Shown piece by piece: positions 7,756-15,723 of a DNA stretch of 64,000 nt (positions are counted from its first letter, which is position 1; the number at the start of each line of letters is the position of its first letter). This stretch comes from Chryseobacterium sp. Leaf405. Lineage in GTDB: Bacteria > Bacteroidota > Bacteroidia > Flavobacteriales > Weeksellaceae. Position numbers and translations under genes: made by a program. Under the pieces are notes generated by a model. It had not been told where the DNA came from. It worked only from the letters and a program-made list of their open reading frames with translations, and did not search any database. The stretch covers positions 109,668 through 173,667 of the forward strand of contig NZ_LMQN01000017.1 in NCBI RefSeq assembly GCF_001425355.1, read 5' to 3'.

Positions 7756-8566
7756 GGTCTACTTTAAACATTTTTGTTATGTTGTCAGTAACTTTCACCA
7801 AATGCTGGTTTGAACCCATTGCCATATCATTGGAAGAATCTAAAACCAGCGCAGTCTGTCCGCTTAGATATTGATTCAAATCTGCCAGAATATGAATAGC
7901 AGGTGTAATACTTTGTGTAACTCTTGCTGTCGTCGGAAGATCAAGCGTAATTTCACGATAGAGATCTGCTGTATTATTAGCCGTTACATTTCCCATATTT
8001 CCACAGTGATTCATAAATTCTGAAGTGGGTGAAGACGTTCCGTATTTCCCCTCTAATTTGGTAAAAATATATCCCGCTGCCCAGGACCAAGCCATTCCCG
8101 CAGCTTTTGCTTTCTGCCAGAAAACGCCCTGCCCTTCCTGTCCGATCAGATAAGCCGACTGGTTGATACCTAAGCCAATTCTGATCTTTTTGTAATTGTT
8201 TTTAGGAATTTCAGTAAGATTGAGATAATTAATTCCGACAGCAGCTTCCGCCTGATCTACAATAAATGCCCCTTTGTCCGGATCGTTGTAGTGGTATTTG
8301 AATTCACCTCCGTTCTCATCAATTAATGTAATATTACTAATTACATACTTTAAAGTTGAAAATTGAAATTTCTGTCCACTGGAAGAAGTCTGAGTCGTTT
8401 GGTTTAAGACAATATCTCCGAGATTATTAAATCCATTCTCAAATTTAAGCTGAAGATTTCCTGTTGTTTCAGATGATGAATCTTCTTCATCGTTATTTCT
8501 ACAAGACGTTAAAGTGAAAAAAGTAAGAGCAATAAAGAATAATGATAAAAATTTATAAATTTTCAT
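7739..8566 (-). CDS. MbnP-family copper-binding lipoprotein
   Basis: A 275-residue lipoprotein (lipobox LTSC, Cys22). MbnP hallmarks are present: an early beta strand LQLKFEN, the motif MAWSWAAGY (Met158, Trp160, Trp162), and FMNHCG (His187) before the C-terminal strands. The C-terminus is His-rich (KVDHVHND). In characterised MbnP proteins a Trp is converted to kynurenine and helps bind Cu(I), and the overlapping dihaem peroxidase gene fits that partner role. The ATG at 8566 gives a proper signal peptide. A longer frame reaching 8716 would read through a GC-rich structured element and lacks export logic. Confidence 0.85.
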   Translation of the reverse strand: MKIYKFLSLFFIALTFFTLTSCRNNDEEDSSSETTGNLQLKFENGFNNLGDIVLNQTTQTSSSGQKFQFSTLKYVISNITLIDENGGEFKYHYNDPDKGAFIVDQAEAAVGINYLNLTEIPKNNYKKIRIGLGINQSAYLIGQEGQGVFWQKAKAAGMAWSWAAGYIFTKLEGKYGTSSPTSEFMNHCGNMGNVTANNTADLYREITLDLPTTARVTQSITPAIHILADLNQYLSGQTALVLDSSNDMAMGSNQHLVKVTDNITKMFKVDHVHND

Positions 8567-8597
8567 TGTTGATTTTTTAGTGATAAATATGTTGAAA

Positions 8598-8715
8598 TGC
8601 CCCACCGCGATAGGGATGGAAGCGGTTATCCTTTTTTTGGATTCTGACGTAAGGAAGAATCTAAAAAAAGATATGAGCGGACAGCCCGACCCAAGCGGTC
8701 GGAAAAGCTGGGGCA
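8598..8715. repeat. GC-rich structured element upstream of the MbnP-like gene
   Basis: A 118-base island unlike its AT-rich surroundings. Outer arms TGCCCCA (8598-8604) and TGGGGCA (8709-8715) are perfectly complementary. An inner 14-bp stem pairs 8632-8645 with 8656-8669 (one G-T), with a 10-base loop. Smaller stems pair CCGC/GCGG (8605-8608 with 8622-8625) and CCGACC with GGTCGG (near 8686-8702). It lies in the 173-base gap between the second GKCY gene and the MbnP-like gene, and would be transcribed as part of that operon. It could be a dispersed chromosomal repeat or a structured RNA leader. Confidence 0.55.
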
Positions 8716-8739
8716 AGGGGATCGCCCAAAAAGATAAAA

Positions 8740-9114
8740 TTATACACTAAAAACCGGTGGTCGGAAAATATTCTTCAGAAACAGAAAAGAATAGTCTGTT
8801 GTATAAGTAAATTTGAAATTAAATCGAGAAATCTTCTCCGTATTTTGAATTTCTGTGATTTCAGGGAGAACGTAAATATCCAGTAATTTCTGTCCTGATC
8901 TTTTTGTTTTATTTAAAGGTGAAGAATCGGTATCATTAGCTTTTGCGAGTTGTTTCTTCAGGTAACATTTTCCGTTACAGTGAAGCTCGGAATCGCTTTT
9001 ATTAATACACAATACTTCGGAAATATAATCATAATTTACAGCATATTCCACCAATGGCACCAAAGGTCTGAATACCACAAATAAAGTGAGGAATATGCTG
9101 CAAATAAAGTTCAT
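8740..9114 (-). CDS. Small membrane-anchored GKCY-motif protein A
   Basis: A 124-residue protein with an N-terminal hydrophobic segment (residues 3-22) that ends in RPLVPL, then a conserved block EYAVNYDYI and three cysteines at 36, 46 and 50 (LCIN...HCNGKCYLKKQLAK). The C-terminus ends in IFRPPVFSV. It is paralogous to the protein at 10952-11314, with all three cysteines at the same positions. The ATG is three bases after the superoxide dismutase stop, so it belongs to that operon. The function is unknown. A periplasmic thiol or metal-handling role is suggested by the cysteines and by the SCO1, YHS and MbnP neighbours. Confidence 0.75.
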   Translation of the reverse strand: MNFICSIFLTLFVVFRPLVPLVEYAVNYDYISEVLCINKSDSELHCNGKCYLKKQLAKANDTDSSPLNKTKRSGQKLLDIYVLPEITEIQNTEKISRFNFKFTYTTDYSFLFLKNIFRPPVFSV

Positions 9115-9117
9115 GAA

Positions 9118-9792
9118 TTATTTTTTGGTAATCGCTTCTTCGTATCTTCTGCTGATTTCTTTCCAGTTGGTCACATTCCAGATCGCAGTTAAATAATCGG
9201 CTCTTTTATTCTGATATTTAAGATAATAAGCATGTTCCCAAACATCAATTCCGAAAATGGGTGTTCCTTTTTCTTCCACAACATCCATCAACGGATTATC
9301 CTGATTCGGCGTTGAAGAAACAAACAATTTTCCGTTTTTATCGACAGACAACCAAGCCCAACCAGAGCCAAAACGGTCTGCCCCGGCCTTAGCCATTTTT
9401 TCTTTAAAAGCATCCATACTTCCAAAAGTTTCCGTGATTGCTTTTGCTAATTTTTCTGATGGCTGCGTATTTTTTTGAGGAGTAAGAACCGTCCAGAACA
9501 ATTCGTGGTTGTAATGCCCCCCTGCATTATTTCTGATCGCCGGACTTAGTTTTGAAACATTCGACATGATCTGAAACAACGTCTGTTTTTCCTGTGGAGT
9601 TCCCGCAATTGCCTTATTCAAATTTGCCACATATGCCGCCGCATGTTTTGAATAGTGAATTTCCATAGTTTTTGCATCTATATTCCCTTCTAATGCATTG
9701 TAAGCGTAAGGCAAAGGTGTCTGCTTAAACTGTCCGAACGCAAACTGCGCCGCAAATACTGCACTTAAAGCAGCAATTTTCATAATCTTCAT
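9118..9792 (-). CDS. sodA: Exported Mn/Fe superoxide dismutase
   Basis: A 224-residue protein: an iron/manganese SOD with an added signal peptide ([20 protein letters not shown]), so the enzyme should act in the periplasm. The four metal ligands are visible: His46 (EIHYSKH), His96 ([10 protein letters not shown]), Asp183 and His187 (DVWEHAYY). The GGHYNH motif resembles Mn-type or cambialistic enzymes. It converts superoxide to H2O2 and O2. The adjacent dihaem peroxidase could remove the H2O2. Lies between the SCO1 gene (27 bases) and GKCY protein A (3 bases). The symbol follows family usage. Confidence 0.93.
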   Translation of the reverse strand: MKIMKIAALSAVFAAQFAFGQFKQTPLPYAYNALEGNIDAKTMEIHYSKHAAAYVANLNKAIAGTPQEKQTLFQIMSNVSKLSPAIRNNAGGHYNHELFWTVLTPQKNTQPSEKLAKAITETFGSMDAFKEKMAKAGADRFGSGWAWLSVDKNGKLFVSSTPNQDNPLMDVVEEKGTPIFGIDVWEHAYYLKYQNKRADYLTAIWNVTNWKEISRRYEEAITKK

Positions 9793-9819
9793 AACGTTTT
9801 GTTTTTGTGTGGTTAAATA

Positions 9820-10500
9820 TTATTGTAATAATTTCTTAATATCCTCAATTAATATTTCTCTATCTGGATGGTATTTTCCCGTTAATTTTGGAGTTTTCCC
9901 TTCCCTGTCTTCATAATTTAATCCTGAGTAATACAGAATCGGCACATTTTCTTTATTATATCGACAACGGATATTTCCATCCTGGTCAACAAGCGCAATC
10001 ATTCCGCTGTGGTTGAGGCTTTCACTTTCATCTTCTCTGTCACCAACATAAATATTAAACTGATCTGCAATTTTACCGATATAGTCTCTATTTCCCGTTA
10101 AAAAATGCCAGTTTGGAGATTTTACACCAATTCTTTGCGCGTGTTCCTTCAATAATTCCGGAGTGTCATTTTCCGGATCGATGCTTATGGAGATGATCCC
10201 AAAATTCGGATCGTTAATTTCATCCTCGATAGCTCTCATATTGGTATTCATCACCGGACAAATCGTAGGACATTTGCTAAAGAAGAATTCCACCAAATAG
10301 ACTTTTCCAAGCATATCCTTATTGGTAATTTTCCTATTATTCTGATCAGTCAGTTGAAAATCCGGAACTTTCATCACCGTATAAAGATTCTTTTTGAAGT
10401 AGCCCATTCCAATACCGATCCCTAAAAAAAGCAAAGCAATAATTACAATCGGAATGATGACTTTACTTTTTGTATTGTTTGGTTTCTTACTTTTGGACAT
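9820..10500 (-). CDS. SCO1/SenC/PrrC family copper chaperone
   Basis: A 226-residue thioredoxin-fold protein anchored by one membrane segment (residues 13-33). The copper site residues are present: Cys77 and Cys81 in SKCPTICP, and His164 in LNHSGM. Family members deliver copper to the CuA site of cytochrome oxidase or act as thiol-disulfide reductants. The 5' end overlaps the YHS lipoprotein gene by 14 bases, so the two are coupled. No oxidase gene is nearby, so a role in copper handling for the MbnP-type system is possible. Confidence 0.92.
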   Translation of the reverse strand: MSKSKKPNNTKSKVIIPIVIIALLFLGIGIGMGYFKKNLYTVMKVPDFQLTDQNNRKITNKDMLGKVYLVEFFFSKCPTICPVMNTNMRAIEDEINDPNFGIISISIDPENDTPELLKEHAQRIGVKSPNWHFLTGNRDYIGKIADQFNIYVGDREDESESLNHSGMIALVDQDGNIRCRYNKENVPILYYSGLNYEDREGKTPKLTGKYHPDREILIEDIKKLLQ

Positions 10501-10762
10501 ACTTCTCCGGATTTTTTTTGAATTCGTCTTTACACAGTGAACTGCAAAAACCGTACGTTTTATTTTTATACACCGCTGTATCTTTCATTTCCGGTTCTGT
10601 AGGCATGTGACAAATAGGGTCTACTGCGTTCGCAAATTTTACCGTTTTTGTATCTATTTTTGCAACTGTTTTTGCTTTCTTATGCTTTACTTTGGGTGTT
10701 TCCTGGGCACACGCCATTAATGAAACCGACAATAATGCCGTTAAAATAATTTTTGATTTCAT
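10487..10762 (-). CDS. YHS-domain lipoprotein
   Basis: A 91-residue protein with a lipoprotein signal (lipobox SLMAC, Cys18) and a Lys-rich linker. The C-terminal half is a YHS domain: VDPICHM, then [28 protein letters not shown] domains bind metals through the spaced cysteines and occur in copper ATPases and metal-transfer proteins. Overlap with the SCO1 gene (14 bases) implies functional linkage. Probably a periplasmic metal-binding partner. Confidence 0.85.
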   Translation of the reverse strand: MKSKIILTALLSVSLMACAQETPKVKHKKAKTVAKIDTKTVKFANAVDPICHMPTEPEMKDTAVYKNKTYGFCSSLCKDEFKKNPEKYVQK

Positions 10763-10951
10763 TTTAAATTAAATTGAAATTAATAATTGGATTGAATGGA
10801 AATTGATTGATTTTTAAACTAAACTTAATATTGAACTATTTTTATTTAAACACAACGTTCGCTAAGATTTCATTTGCAAAGACGTTAACAGTCAACAATA
10901 AATACTAATTTTCAATATTAAATTTAATTAAGAAATTAGTTTAAAATAAAA

Positions 10952-11314
10952 TTAAGCTAAAGGAGGATGAAATATTCTAGAGAAATATTCTGAAGCGTGA
11001 AGATTGATATAATCCGAAGCTGGATTTTTTGCTGGAATATCAAATTGGGTTGTATCCGTAAAAGATTGTATTTCGTTGGATAAGAAAACATCTAATCCTG
11101 CAATTTTCACATTTTGATTATTATTGGATTGCTTTTCTGTTTTCGCCAATTCTTTTTCAATGTAGCATTTTCCTTTACAGGTAGATTGAGGAACATTTCT
11201 GTTTTCGCAAAGGTTTTTTACGATATAATCATAGTTTACAGCATAATTGATCAATGGCAAAACTGGTCGTAATGCAATCGTAAAAATTACGAATATGGAA
11301 ATGAAAAACTTCAA
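10952..11314 (-). CDS. Small membrane-anchored GKCY-motif protein B
   Basis: A 120-residue paralogue of the protein at 8740-9114. Shared features are a hydrophobic N-terminus ending RPVLPL, the block NYAVNYDYI, cysteines 36, 46 and 50 (LCEN...TCKGKCYIEKELAK), and a C-terminal IFHPPLA. The middle is unrelated in sequence. A TATATTTG box lies 17 bases upstream on the same strand, giving a very short leader. A 189-base gap separates it from the YHS gene. No clear promoter lies in that gap, so the two may share a transcript. Function unknown. Confidence 0.72.
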   Translation of the reverse strand: MKFFISIFVIFTIALRPVLPLINYAVNYDYIVKNLCENRNVPQSTCKGKCYIEKELAKTEKQSNNNQNVKIAGLDVFLSNEIQSFTDTTQFDIPAKNPASDYINLHASEYFSRIFHPPLA

Positions 11315-11330
11315 TTATACTTTTGTACCA

Positions 11331-11338
11331 CAAATATA
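11331..11338 (-). promoter_or_regulatory. Putative -7 box (TATATTTG) for GKCY protein B
   Basis: An exact TAnnTTTG match 17 bases before the ATG on the minus strand. No TTG at the usual -33 distance was found. It could be the promoter for the whole run down to the barrel gene. Confidence 0.45.
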
Positions 11339-11438
11339 CTACTGAAATTGTTTCTATAATTCATTTATGATGAAAGTCATTGATATTTCTTTCCGGCAGC
11401 TTGCAACTCACTGCAGGAAAATTTAATAATATAAAATT

Positions 11439-13391
11439 CTAAAATTTCATCCGTTGAATTCTAACTGCATTTAAAATTGCCAGTAATGCAACGCCAACAT
11501 CAGCAAAAACTGCTTCCCACATGGTCGCCAAACCACCTGCGCCCAAAACCAGAACAACCGCTTTGATAGCAAATGCTAAAATAATATTCTGCCAGACTAT
11601 TTTTCTTGTTTGCTTTCCAATATTGATTGCCACTGGGATTTTACTTGGCATATCGTCCTGAATAACAACATCCGCAGTTTCAATCGTCGCATCGCTTCCC
11701 AATCCGCCCATTGCAATTCCGACATCGCTTAAAGCAACAACCGGAGCGTCATTCACACCGTCTCCGACAAAAGCTACGGTTTGATTTTTAGCTTTAATTT
11801 CTTTTACTTTATTCACTTTATCTTCTGGAAGTAAATCGCCGAAAGCATTTTCAATTCCCAATGTATCGGCAACATGCTGTACAACCGAAGTTTTATCACC
11901 ACTCAACATAGTGGTTTTTACGTGTAATGCTTTTAATTTATTGATGGTTAATTGTGCATCAGCTTTGATAGAATCTGCAATCGTTAAGTAACCGACAAAC
12001 TTTCTATCGTACGCAACAGCAATTACCGTGTAAACAATGTCTTCAGATTTAGTATCATAATTAATGTTGAATTTATCCATCAATTTGAAATTTCCAACTA
12101 ACAATTCTTTTCCGTTGATGATTGCTTTTAAACCATGCCCTGCAATTTCTTCTACATTTTGTAATTCTATGGAATGATCGATTTCTCCGACGTATTCGTG
12201 GATGGCTGTTGCAACGGGGTGCGAACTTTTGCTTTCCAAAGCATTTATGAATTTTAAAATTTCATCTTTATTAAATTCATTGTTAAAATTCACTTCCTGA
12301 ACTTTAAAAACACCTTCCGTCATCGTTCCGGTTTTATCCATTACCACATTTTGAATATTCGCCAAAACATCAAGAAAATTACTTCCTTTAAATAAAATTC
12401 CGTTTCGGCTTCCCGCTCCGATTCCTCCAAAATACCCTAACGGAATAGAAATCACCAACGCACAAGGACAGGAAATTACCAAAAAGACCAAAGCCCTGTA
12501 AAGCCAGTCTCTGAATATATAATCTTCAACAAAAAAATACGGCAACAGGGTGATTCCGACTGCAAGAAAAACGACAATTGGTGTATAAATTTTTGCAAAT
12601 TTCCTGATGAACAATTCTGTTGGTGCTTTTTGAGATGTTGCATTTTGCACCATCTCTAAGATTTTACTCAACTTGCTGTCTTTGTAAGCTGTCGTTACTT
12701 TTACCTGACTGACGGTATTCAAATTAATCATTCCGGCTAAAACAGTTTCACCTTTTGCTTTGGTATCGGGTTTACTTTCTCCTGTCAAGGCAGAAGTATT
12801 GAATGAGGCAGTTTCAGATAATAATTCTCCATCCAATCCTAATTTTTCGCCTGATTTTAACTGAATAATGTCTCCAATATCTACTTTTTCAGGTTTTACG
12901 GTTTCAGGTTTTCCATCTTTTAAAATTGTAACCTCATCAGGACGCTGATCGAGCAACAATTTAATATTGCTTTTCGCTTTTGTCACCGCCATTGCCTGAA
13001 AAACTTCACCAACAGAATAGAAAAGCATTACAGCAACACCTTCAGGATATTCTCCGATACCGAAAGCGCCGACTGTAGCAATTCCCATTAAGAAAAACTC
13101 AGAAAAAATATCACCGTTTTTGATACTCTCAAAAGCTTCTTTTAAAACAGGTAATCCAACAGGGATATAAGCTGCTAAATACCACACCAGACGAATCCAG
13201 CCGGTAAACCAATCGGTTTTTATATAATGATCTAAAGCGATACCTATTAACAGTAATCCAAAAGAGATTATCGCCGGGAGAAACATCTGAAACGTAGATT
13301 TATCTCCTATATCGTGAGAATGCTCGTGGTCATGAGCTTCATGATTGTGGTTGTGTTGTTTCTTTGGTTTTGTACTGCAACATTCTTCCAT
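11439..13391 (-). CDS. P1B-type heavy-metal ATPase, Zn/Cd/Pb class (ZntA-like)
   Basis: A 650-residue inner-membrane metal efflux pump. It has the CPC transport motif (ISCPCALV, Cys308-Cys310), phosphorylation motif DKTGT (Asp352), TGES in the actuator and GDGVNDAP in the ATP domain. The last membrane segments carry Lys610 and Asp631 (FADVGVALL), the signature pair of the P1B-2 zinc/cadmium class rather than the copper class. The N-terminus is a short CC plus His-rich tail (HNHNHEAHDHEHSHD), with no ferredoxin-like HMA domain. It lies 44 bases after the Fur-family gene and may be under its control, though it has its own possible promoter. Confidence 0.9.
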   Translation of the reverse strand: MEECCSTKPKKQHNHNHEAHDHEHSHDIGDKSTFQMFLPAIISFGLLLIGIALDHYIKTDWFTGWIRLVWYLAAYIPVGLPVLKEAFESIKNGDIFSEFFLMGIATVGAFGIGEYPEGVAVMLFYSVGEVFQAMAVTKAKSNIKLLLDQRPDEVTILKDGKPETVKPEKVDIGDIIQLKSGEKLGLDGELLSETASFNTSALTGESKPDTKAKGETVLAGMINLNTVSQVKVTTAYKDSKLSKILEMVQNATSQKAPTELFIRKFAKIYTPIVVFLAVGITLLPYFFVEDYIFRDWLYRALVFLVISCPCALVISIPLGYFGGIGAGSRNGILFKGSNFLDVLANIQNVVMDKTGTMTEGVFKVQEVNFNNEFNKDEILKFINALESKSSHPVATAIHEYVGEIDHSIELQNVEEIAGHGLKAIINGKELLVGNFKLMDKFNINYDTKSEDIVYTVIAVAYDRKFVGYLTIADSIKADAQLTINKLKALHVKTTMLSGDKTSVVQHVADTLGIENAFGDLLPEDKVNKVKEIKAKNQTVAFVGDGVNDAPVVALSDVGIAMGGLGSDATIETADVVIQDDMPSKIPVAINIGKQTRKIVWQNIILAFAIKAVVLVLGAGGLATMWEAVFADVGVALLAILNAVRIQRMKF

Positions 13392-13407
13392 AACTGAATA
13401 ATTTAAT

Positions 13408-13433
13408 CAAAATTAGGCTTAAACTTAATGCAA
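13408..13433 (-). promoter_or_regulatory. Possible ATPase promoter, TTG-15-TAATTTTG
   Basis: On the minus strand TAATTTTG (13408-13415) lies 17 bases before the ATPase ATG. A TTG (13431-13433) is 15 bases upstream, slightly close for the consensus. It overlaps the intergenic gap after the Fur gene. Confidence 0.4.
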
Positions 13434-13435
13434 TA

Positions 13436-13855
13436 CTATTGCAAACTTTCCAGACAGTTTTCACAGATTCCTTTGGCGAAAAGTCTGATTTCATCAATCC
13501 TGAAATTGGTCTGAACATTTTCGGGAAATGAAACATCTTCTCTACAGGTCGTCTGTTTGCAGATTTTACAGTAGAAATGAAGATGCCAGTCTTTATGAGT
13601 ACTTTCATTACAACCGTCGTGACAAAGTTTATATCTTGTTGTCGTATTTTCCTGAATACTGTGAACAATTCCTTTTTCTTCGAAAGTTTTTAAGGTTCGA
13701 TAAATGGTTGTTCTATCGGCATTTTCAAAATGATTTTCAATTTCAGACAAAGACAAGGCGGCTTCCTGAGAACTCAAAAAGTCATACACCAAAATCCTCA
13801 TGCTGGTGGGTTTGGTATTTTTGTCGATTAACTTGTTTTCGATATTTTTATTCAT
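13436..13855 (-). CDS. Fur-family metal-responsive transcriptional regulator
   Basis: A 139-residue regulator. The winged-helix half includes RTTIYRTLKTFEEKGIVH. The C-terminal half has the structural zinc cysteines Cys96/Cys99 (FYCKIC) and Cys131/Cys134 (CENC), and His91/His93 (WHLHFYC). It lacks the long HHDH stretch typical of iron-sensing Fur, and could be a Zur- or PerR-type member. The next gene on the strand is a Zn/Cd ATPase, so zinc sensing is plausible but inferred. The upstream region is shared with a divergent membrane-protein gene. Confidence 0.88.
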   Translation of the reverse strand: MNKNIENKLIDKNTKPTSMRILVYDFLSSQEAALSLSEIENHFENADRTTIYRTLKTFEEKGIVHSIQENTTTRYKLCHDGCNESTHKDWHLHFYCKICKQTTCREDVSFPENVQTNFRIDEIRLFAKGICENCLESLQ

Positions 13856-13910
13856 GACTGTTGAAAATAAAGTAATGGTGTGCGATCGGTTTAATTCAAG
13901 CTGAAATTAG

Positions 13911-13918
13911 TAGTTTTG
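13911..13918 (+). promoter_or_regulatory. Putative -7 box (TAGTTTTG) for the GT-C-like gene
   Basis: An exact TAnnTTTG match 44 bases before the ATG at 13963, in the divergent gap with the Fur-family gene. No TTG at -33. Confidence 0.4.
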
Positions 13919-13962
13919 TATTTCAAAATACTGATTTTAACTTTAAAATCATATTAAATATA

Positions 13963-15180
13963 ATGAATAACAAATATTCTGCCTACTTATTTTTCTGTAT
14001 TGTACTGATCGGGATTCTGTATTTTTTCTCCATCTCAAAAGATCCGATGTTGGGAGACAGTCTCGTTTTTAATTTACAGATGTCTGAAGGTTTTATATTT
14101 AGTTCCAATGCTACTAACCATCTTTTGTACACCAATTTTTTAGTGCTTTTACATAAGATGATGCCTTTTATACATATTCATTTACTAAGTGTAAGCGTGA
14201 GTATTTTGTCTGGTGTATTATGCTTATTTTATTTACAGAAATTGCTTAAAGTTTTTGATATTTCAGATAAATCAATCTTAATGTGTACACTCATTTTAGG
14301 ACTTTCTTTTACTTTCTGGAGAGTTTCCGTAATTACAGAAGTGTATACATTTTACATACTTTTTGTCATTCTGTTTTTATTGAATTTATTTAAATTTTTA
14401 AAATCTCAGAAAATAAAATATTTTTATTATTTATCAGTTTTCCTGGGAATTCTCTTCTTAATCCATATTCAGACTATTCTTTTCGGACCGCTTTATATAT
14501 ATCTGATTATTAAGAATTATAAAATATTAAAACAGCATATTATTTACGGTGGATTTATTACTTTTTTACTTGCTTTTATCTTGATTATTCCTGTACTGAT
14601 GGGCAAACATGGATTTATCAATATTTTCACCATGGAGATTGATAAAGGTTCTATTTTTCAGACTTCTCTCCCTATTATTTTAAAAAGTCTTATCAGAAAT
14701 TCAGGATTTTTCATTTACAATTTCCTGTTTTTCAGTATATTTATTTTTTTCGGACTTAAAAATAAAACCTATCTTAATTATATTTTGATTGGCATTGCTC
14801 CTTTTTTGCTTTTTTGTCTAAAGCATGATGTTTCGGATTCTTACGTTTTTCATTTGGTTCCTTATGTATTTTTGATGATTTTGATAGGACGGGGATTAGA
14901 TTATTTTCCTAAAATCTATTTCGCTCTTCCTTTATTGCTTCCTATTTTTTATTTTATTTCATTTAAAATTGTAGAACAAACATCTGTTGGAGAAAATTTT
15001 GAAAAAGAAAAAGGATTTAAAGGTGGAACACGATATATGCTTTTCCCGATGCTGAACGGAAATCCTGACCTTGATTATTTTTTAAAGCAGTACGAAAAAG
15101 ATTCATTATATAAAAAACCGGAACTTAAAGCAATGCATCCGTTGGTTTTGAAATGGAAAAGTATTGAAAATAACCATTGA
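13963..15180 (+). CDS. Polytopic membrane protein, DUF2723/GT-C glycosyltransferase-like
   Basis: A 405-residue protein with about nine or ten membrane segments. After the first segment it has DPMLGDS, where acidic residues in the first outer loop are typical of GT-C enzymes. The segment LSFTFWRVSVITEVYTFY resembles the conserved W...EVY motif of the DUF2723 group, which includes protein O-mannosyltransferase relatives. That would make it a polyprenyl-phosphate-sugar transferase, but this is inferred from short motifs. It reads toward aroQ with a 51-base gap and may be co-transcribed. Confidence 0.65.
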   Translation: MNNKYSAYLFFCIVLIGILYFFSISKDPMLGDSLVFNLQMSEGFIFSSNATNHLLYTNFLVLLHKMMPFIHIHLLSVSVSILSGVLCLFYLQKLLKVFDISDKSILMCTLILGLSFTFWRVSVITEVYTFYILFVILFLLNLFKFLKSQKIKYFYYLSVFLGILFLIHIQTILFGPLYIYLIIKNYKILKQHIIYGGFITFLLAFILIIPVLMGKHGFINIFTMEIDKGSIFQTSLPIILKSLIRNSGFFIYNFLFFSIFIFFGLKNKTYLNYILIGIAPFLLFCLKHDVSDSYVFHLVPYVFLMILIGRGLDYFPKIYFALPLLLPIFYFISFKIVEQTSVGENFEKEKGFKGGTRYMLFPMLNGNPDLDYFLKQYEKDSLYKKPELKAMHPLVLKWKSIENNH

Positions 15181-15231
15181 TTTATTTGCGTCAAGCAAAG
15201 TTTAATTGAAAAAAGTTCTTACTTTTATTCT

Positions 15232-15645
15232 ATGAAAATTTTAATTGTGAACGGTCCGAATCTTAATCTTTTAGGAACCAGAGAACCAGAAATCTATGGA
15301 ACTGTTTCGATGGAAGATTATCTTGAAACTTTAGAAACCCAGTTTTCTTCTTTTGAATTAGATTATTATCAGTCAAATATTGAAGGAGAAATCATTAATA
15401 GGCTGCAGAAAGATAATTTTGATGCATTGGTCATTAATCCCGGAGCTTTTACCCATTATTCTTACGCCATTGCTGACTGTTTAAAAAACATTCAGAAGCC
15501 TAAGGTTGAAGTTCACATCAGTAATATTTACAAAAGAGAAGAATTTCGACAAAAGTCTGTAACCGCTGCAAATTCAGACGCCGTTTTATCCGGCTTTGGT
15601 ATGGATGGATATCGATTGGCCATTTTAAGTTTAAGTAAATTTTGA
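15232..15645 (+). CDS. aroQ: 3-dehydroquinate dehydratase, type II
   Basis: A 137-residue cytoplasmic shikimate-pathway enzyme that converts 3-dehydroquinate to 3-dehydroshikimate. Motifs of the type II enzyme are complete: ILIVNGPNLNLLGTREPEIYG with catalytic Tyr22, YQSNIEGEII, NPGAFTHYSYAI, and the catalytic His in EVHISNIYKREEFR. The length is slightly short of the usual 140-150 but nothing key is missing. It ends before a terminator shared with convergent pckA. Confidence 0.96.
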   Translation: MKILIVNGPNLNLLGTREPEIYGTVSMEDYLETLETQFSSFELDYYQSNIEGEIINRLQKDNFDALVINPGAFTHYSYAIADCLKNIQKPKVEVHISNIYKREEFRQKSVTAANSDAVLSGFGMDGYRLAILSLSKF

Positions 15646-15691
15646 AATTTGTAGATGCTTCGACTCCGATTAGCATGAAAATTACATAAAA

Positions 15692-15718
15692 AAATCCTCA
15701 TCAAATTGATGAGGATTT
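15692..15718. terminator. Bidirectional terminator between aroQ and pckA
   Basis: A 13-bp perfect inverted repeat (AAATCCTCATCAA with its complement) flanked by A-rich sequence on the left and TTTAT on the right. It lies between convergent genes and can serve both. Confidence 0.8.
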
Positions 15719-15723
15719 ATATT

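Noticed and set aside
8567..8716. An N-terminal extension of 50 residues for the MbnP-like protein
   Set aside because: It would translate through the GC-rich structured element, and the signal peptide with lipobox begins at the ATG at 8566.
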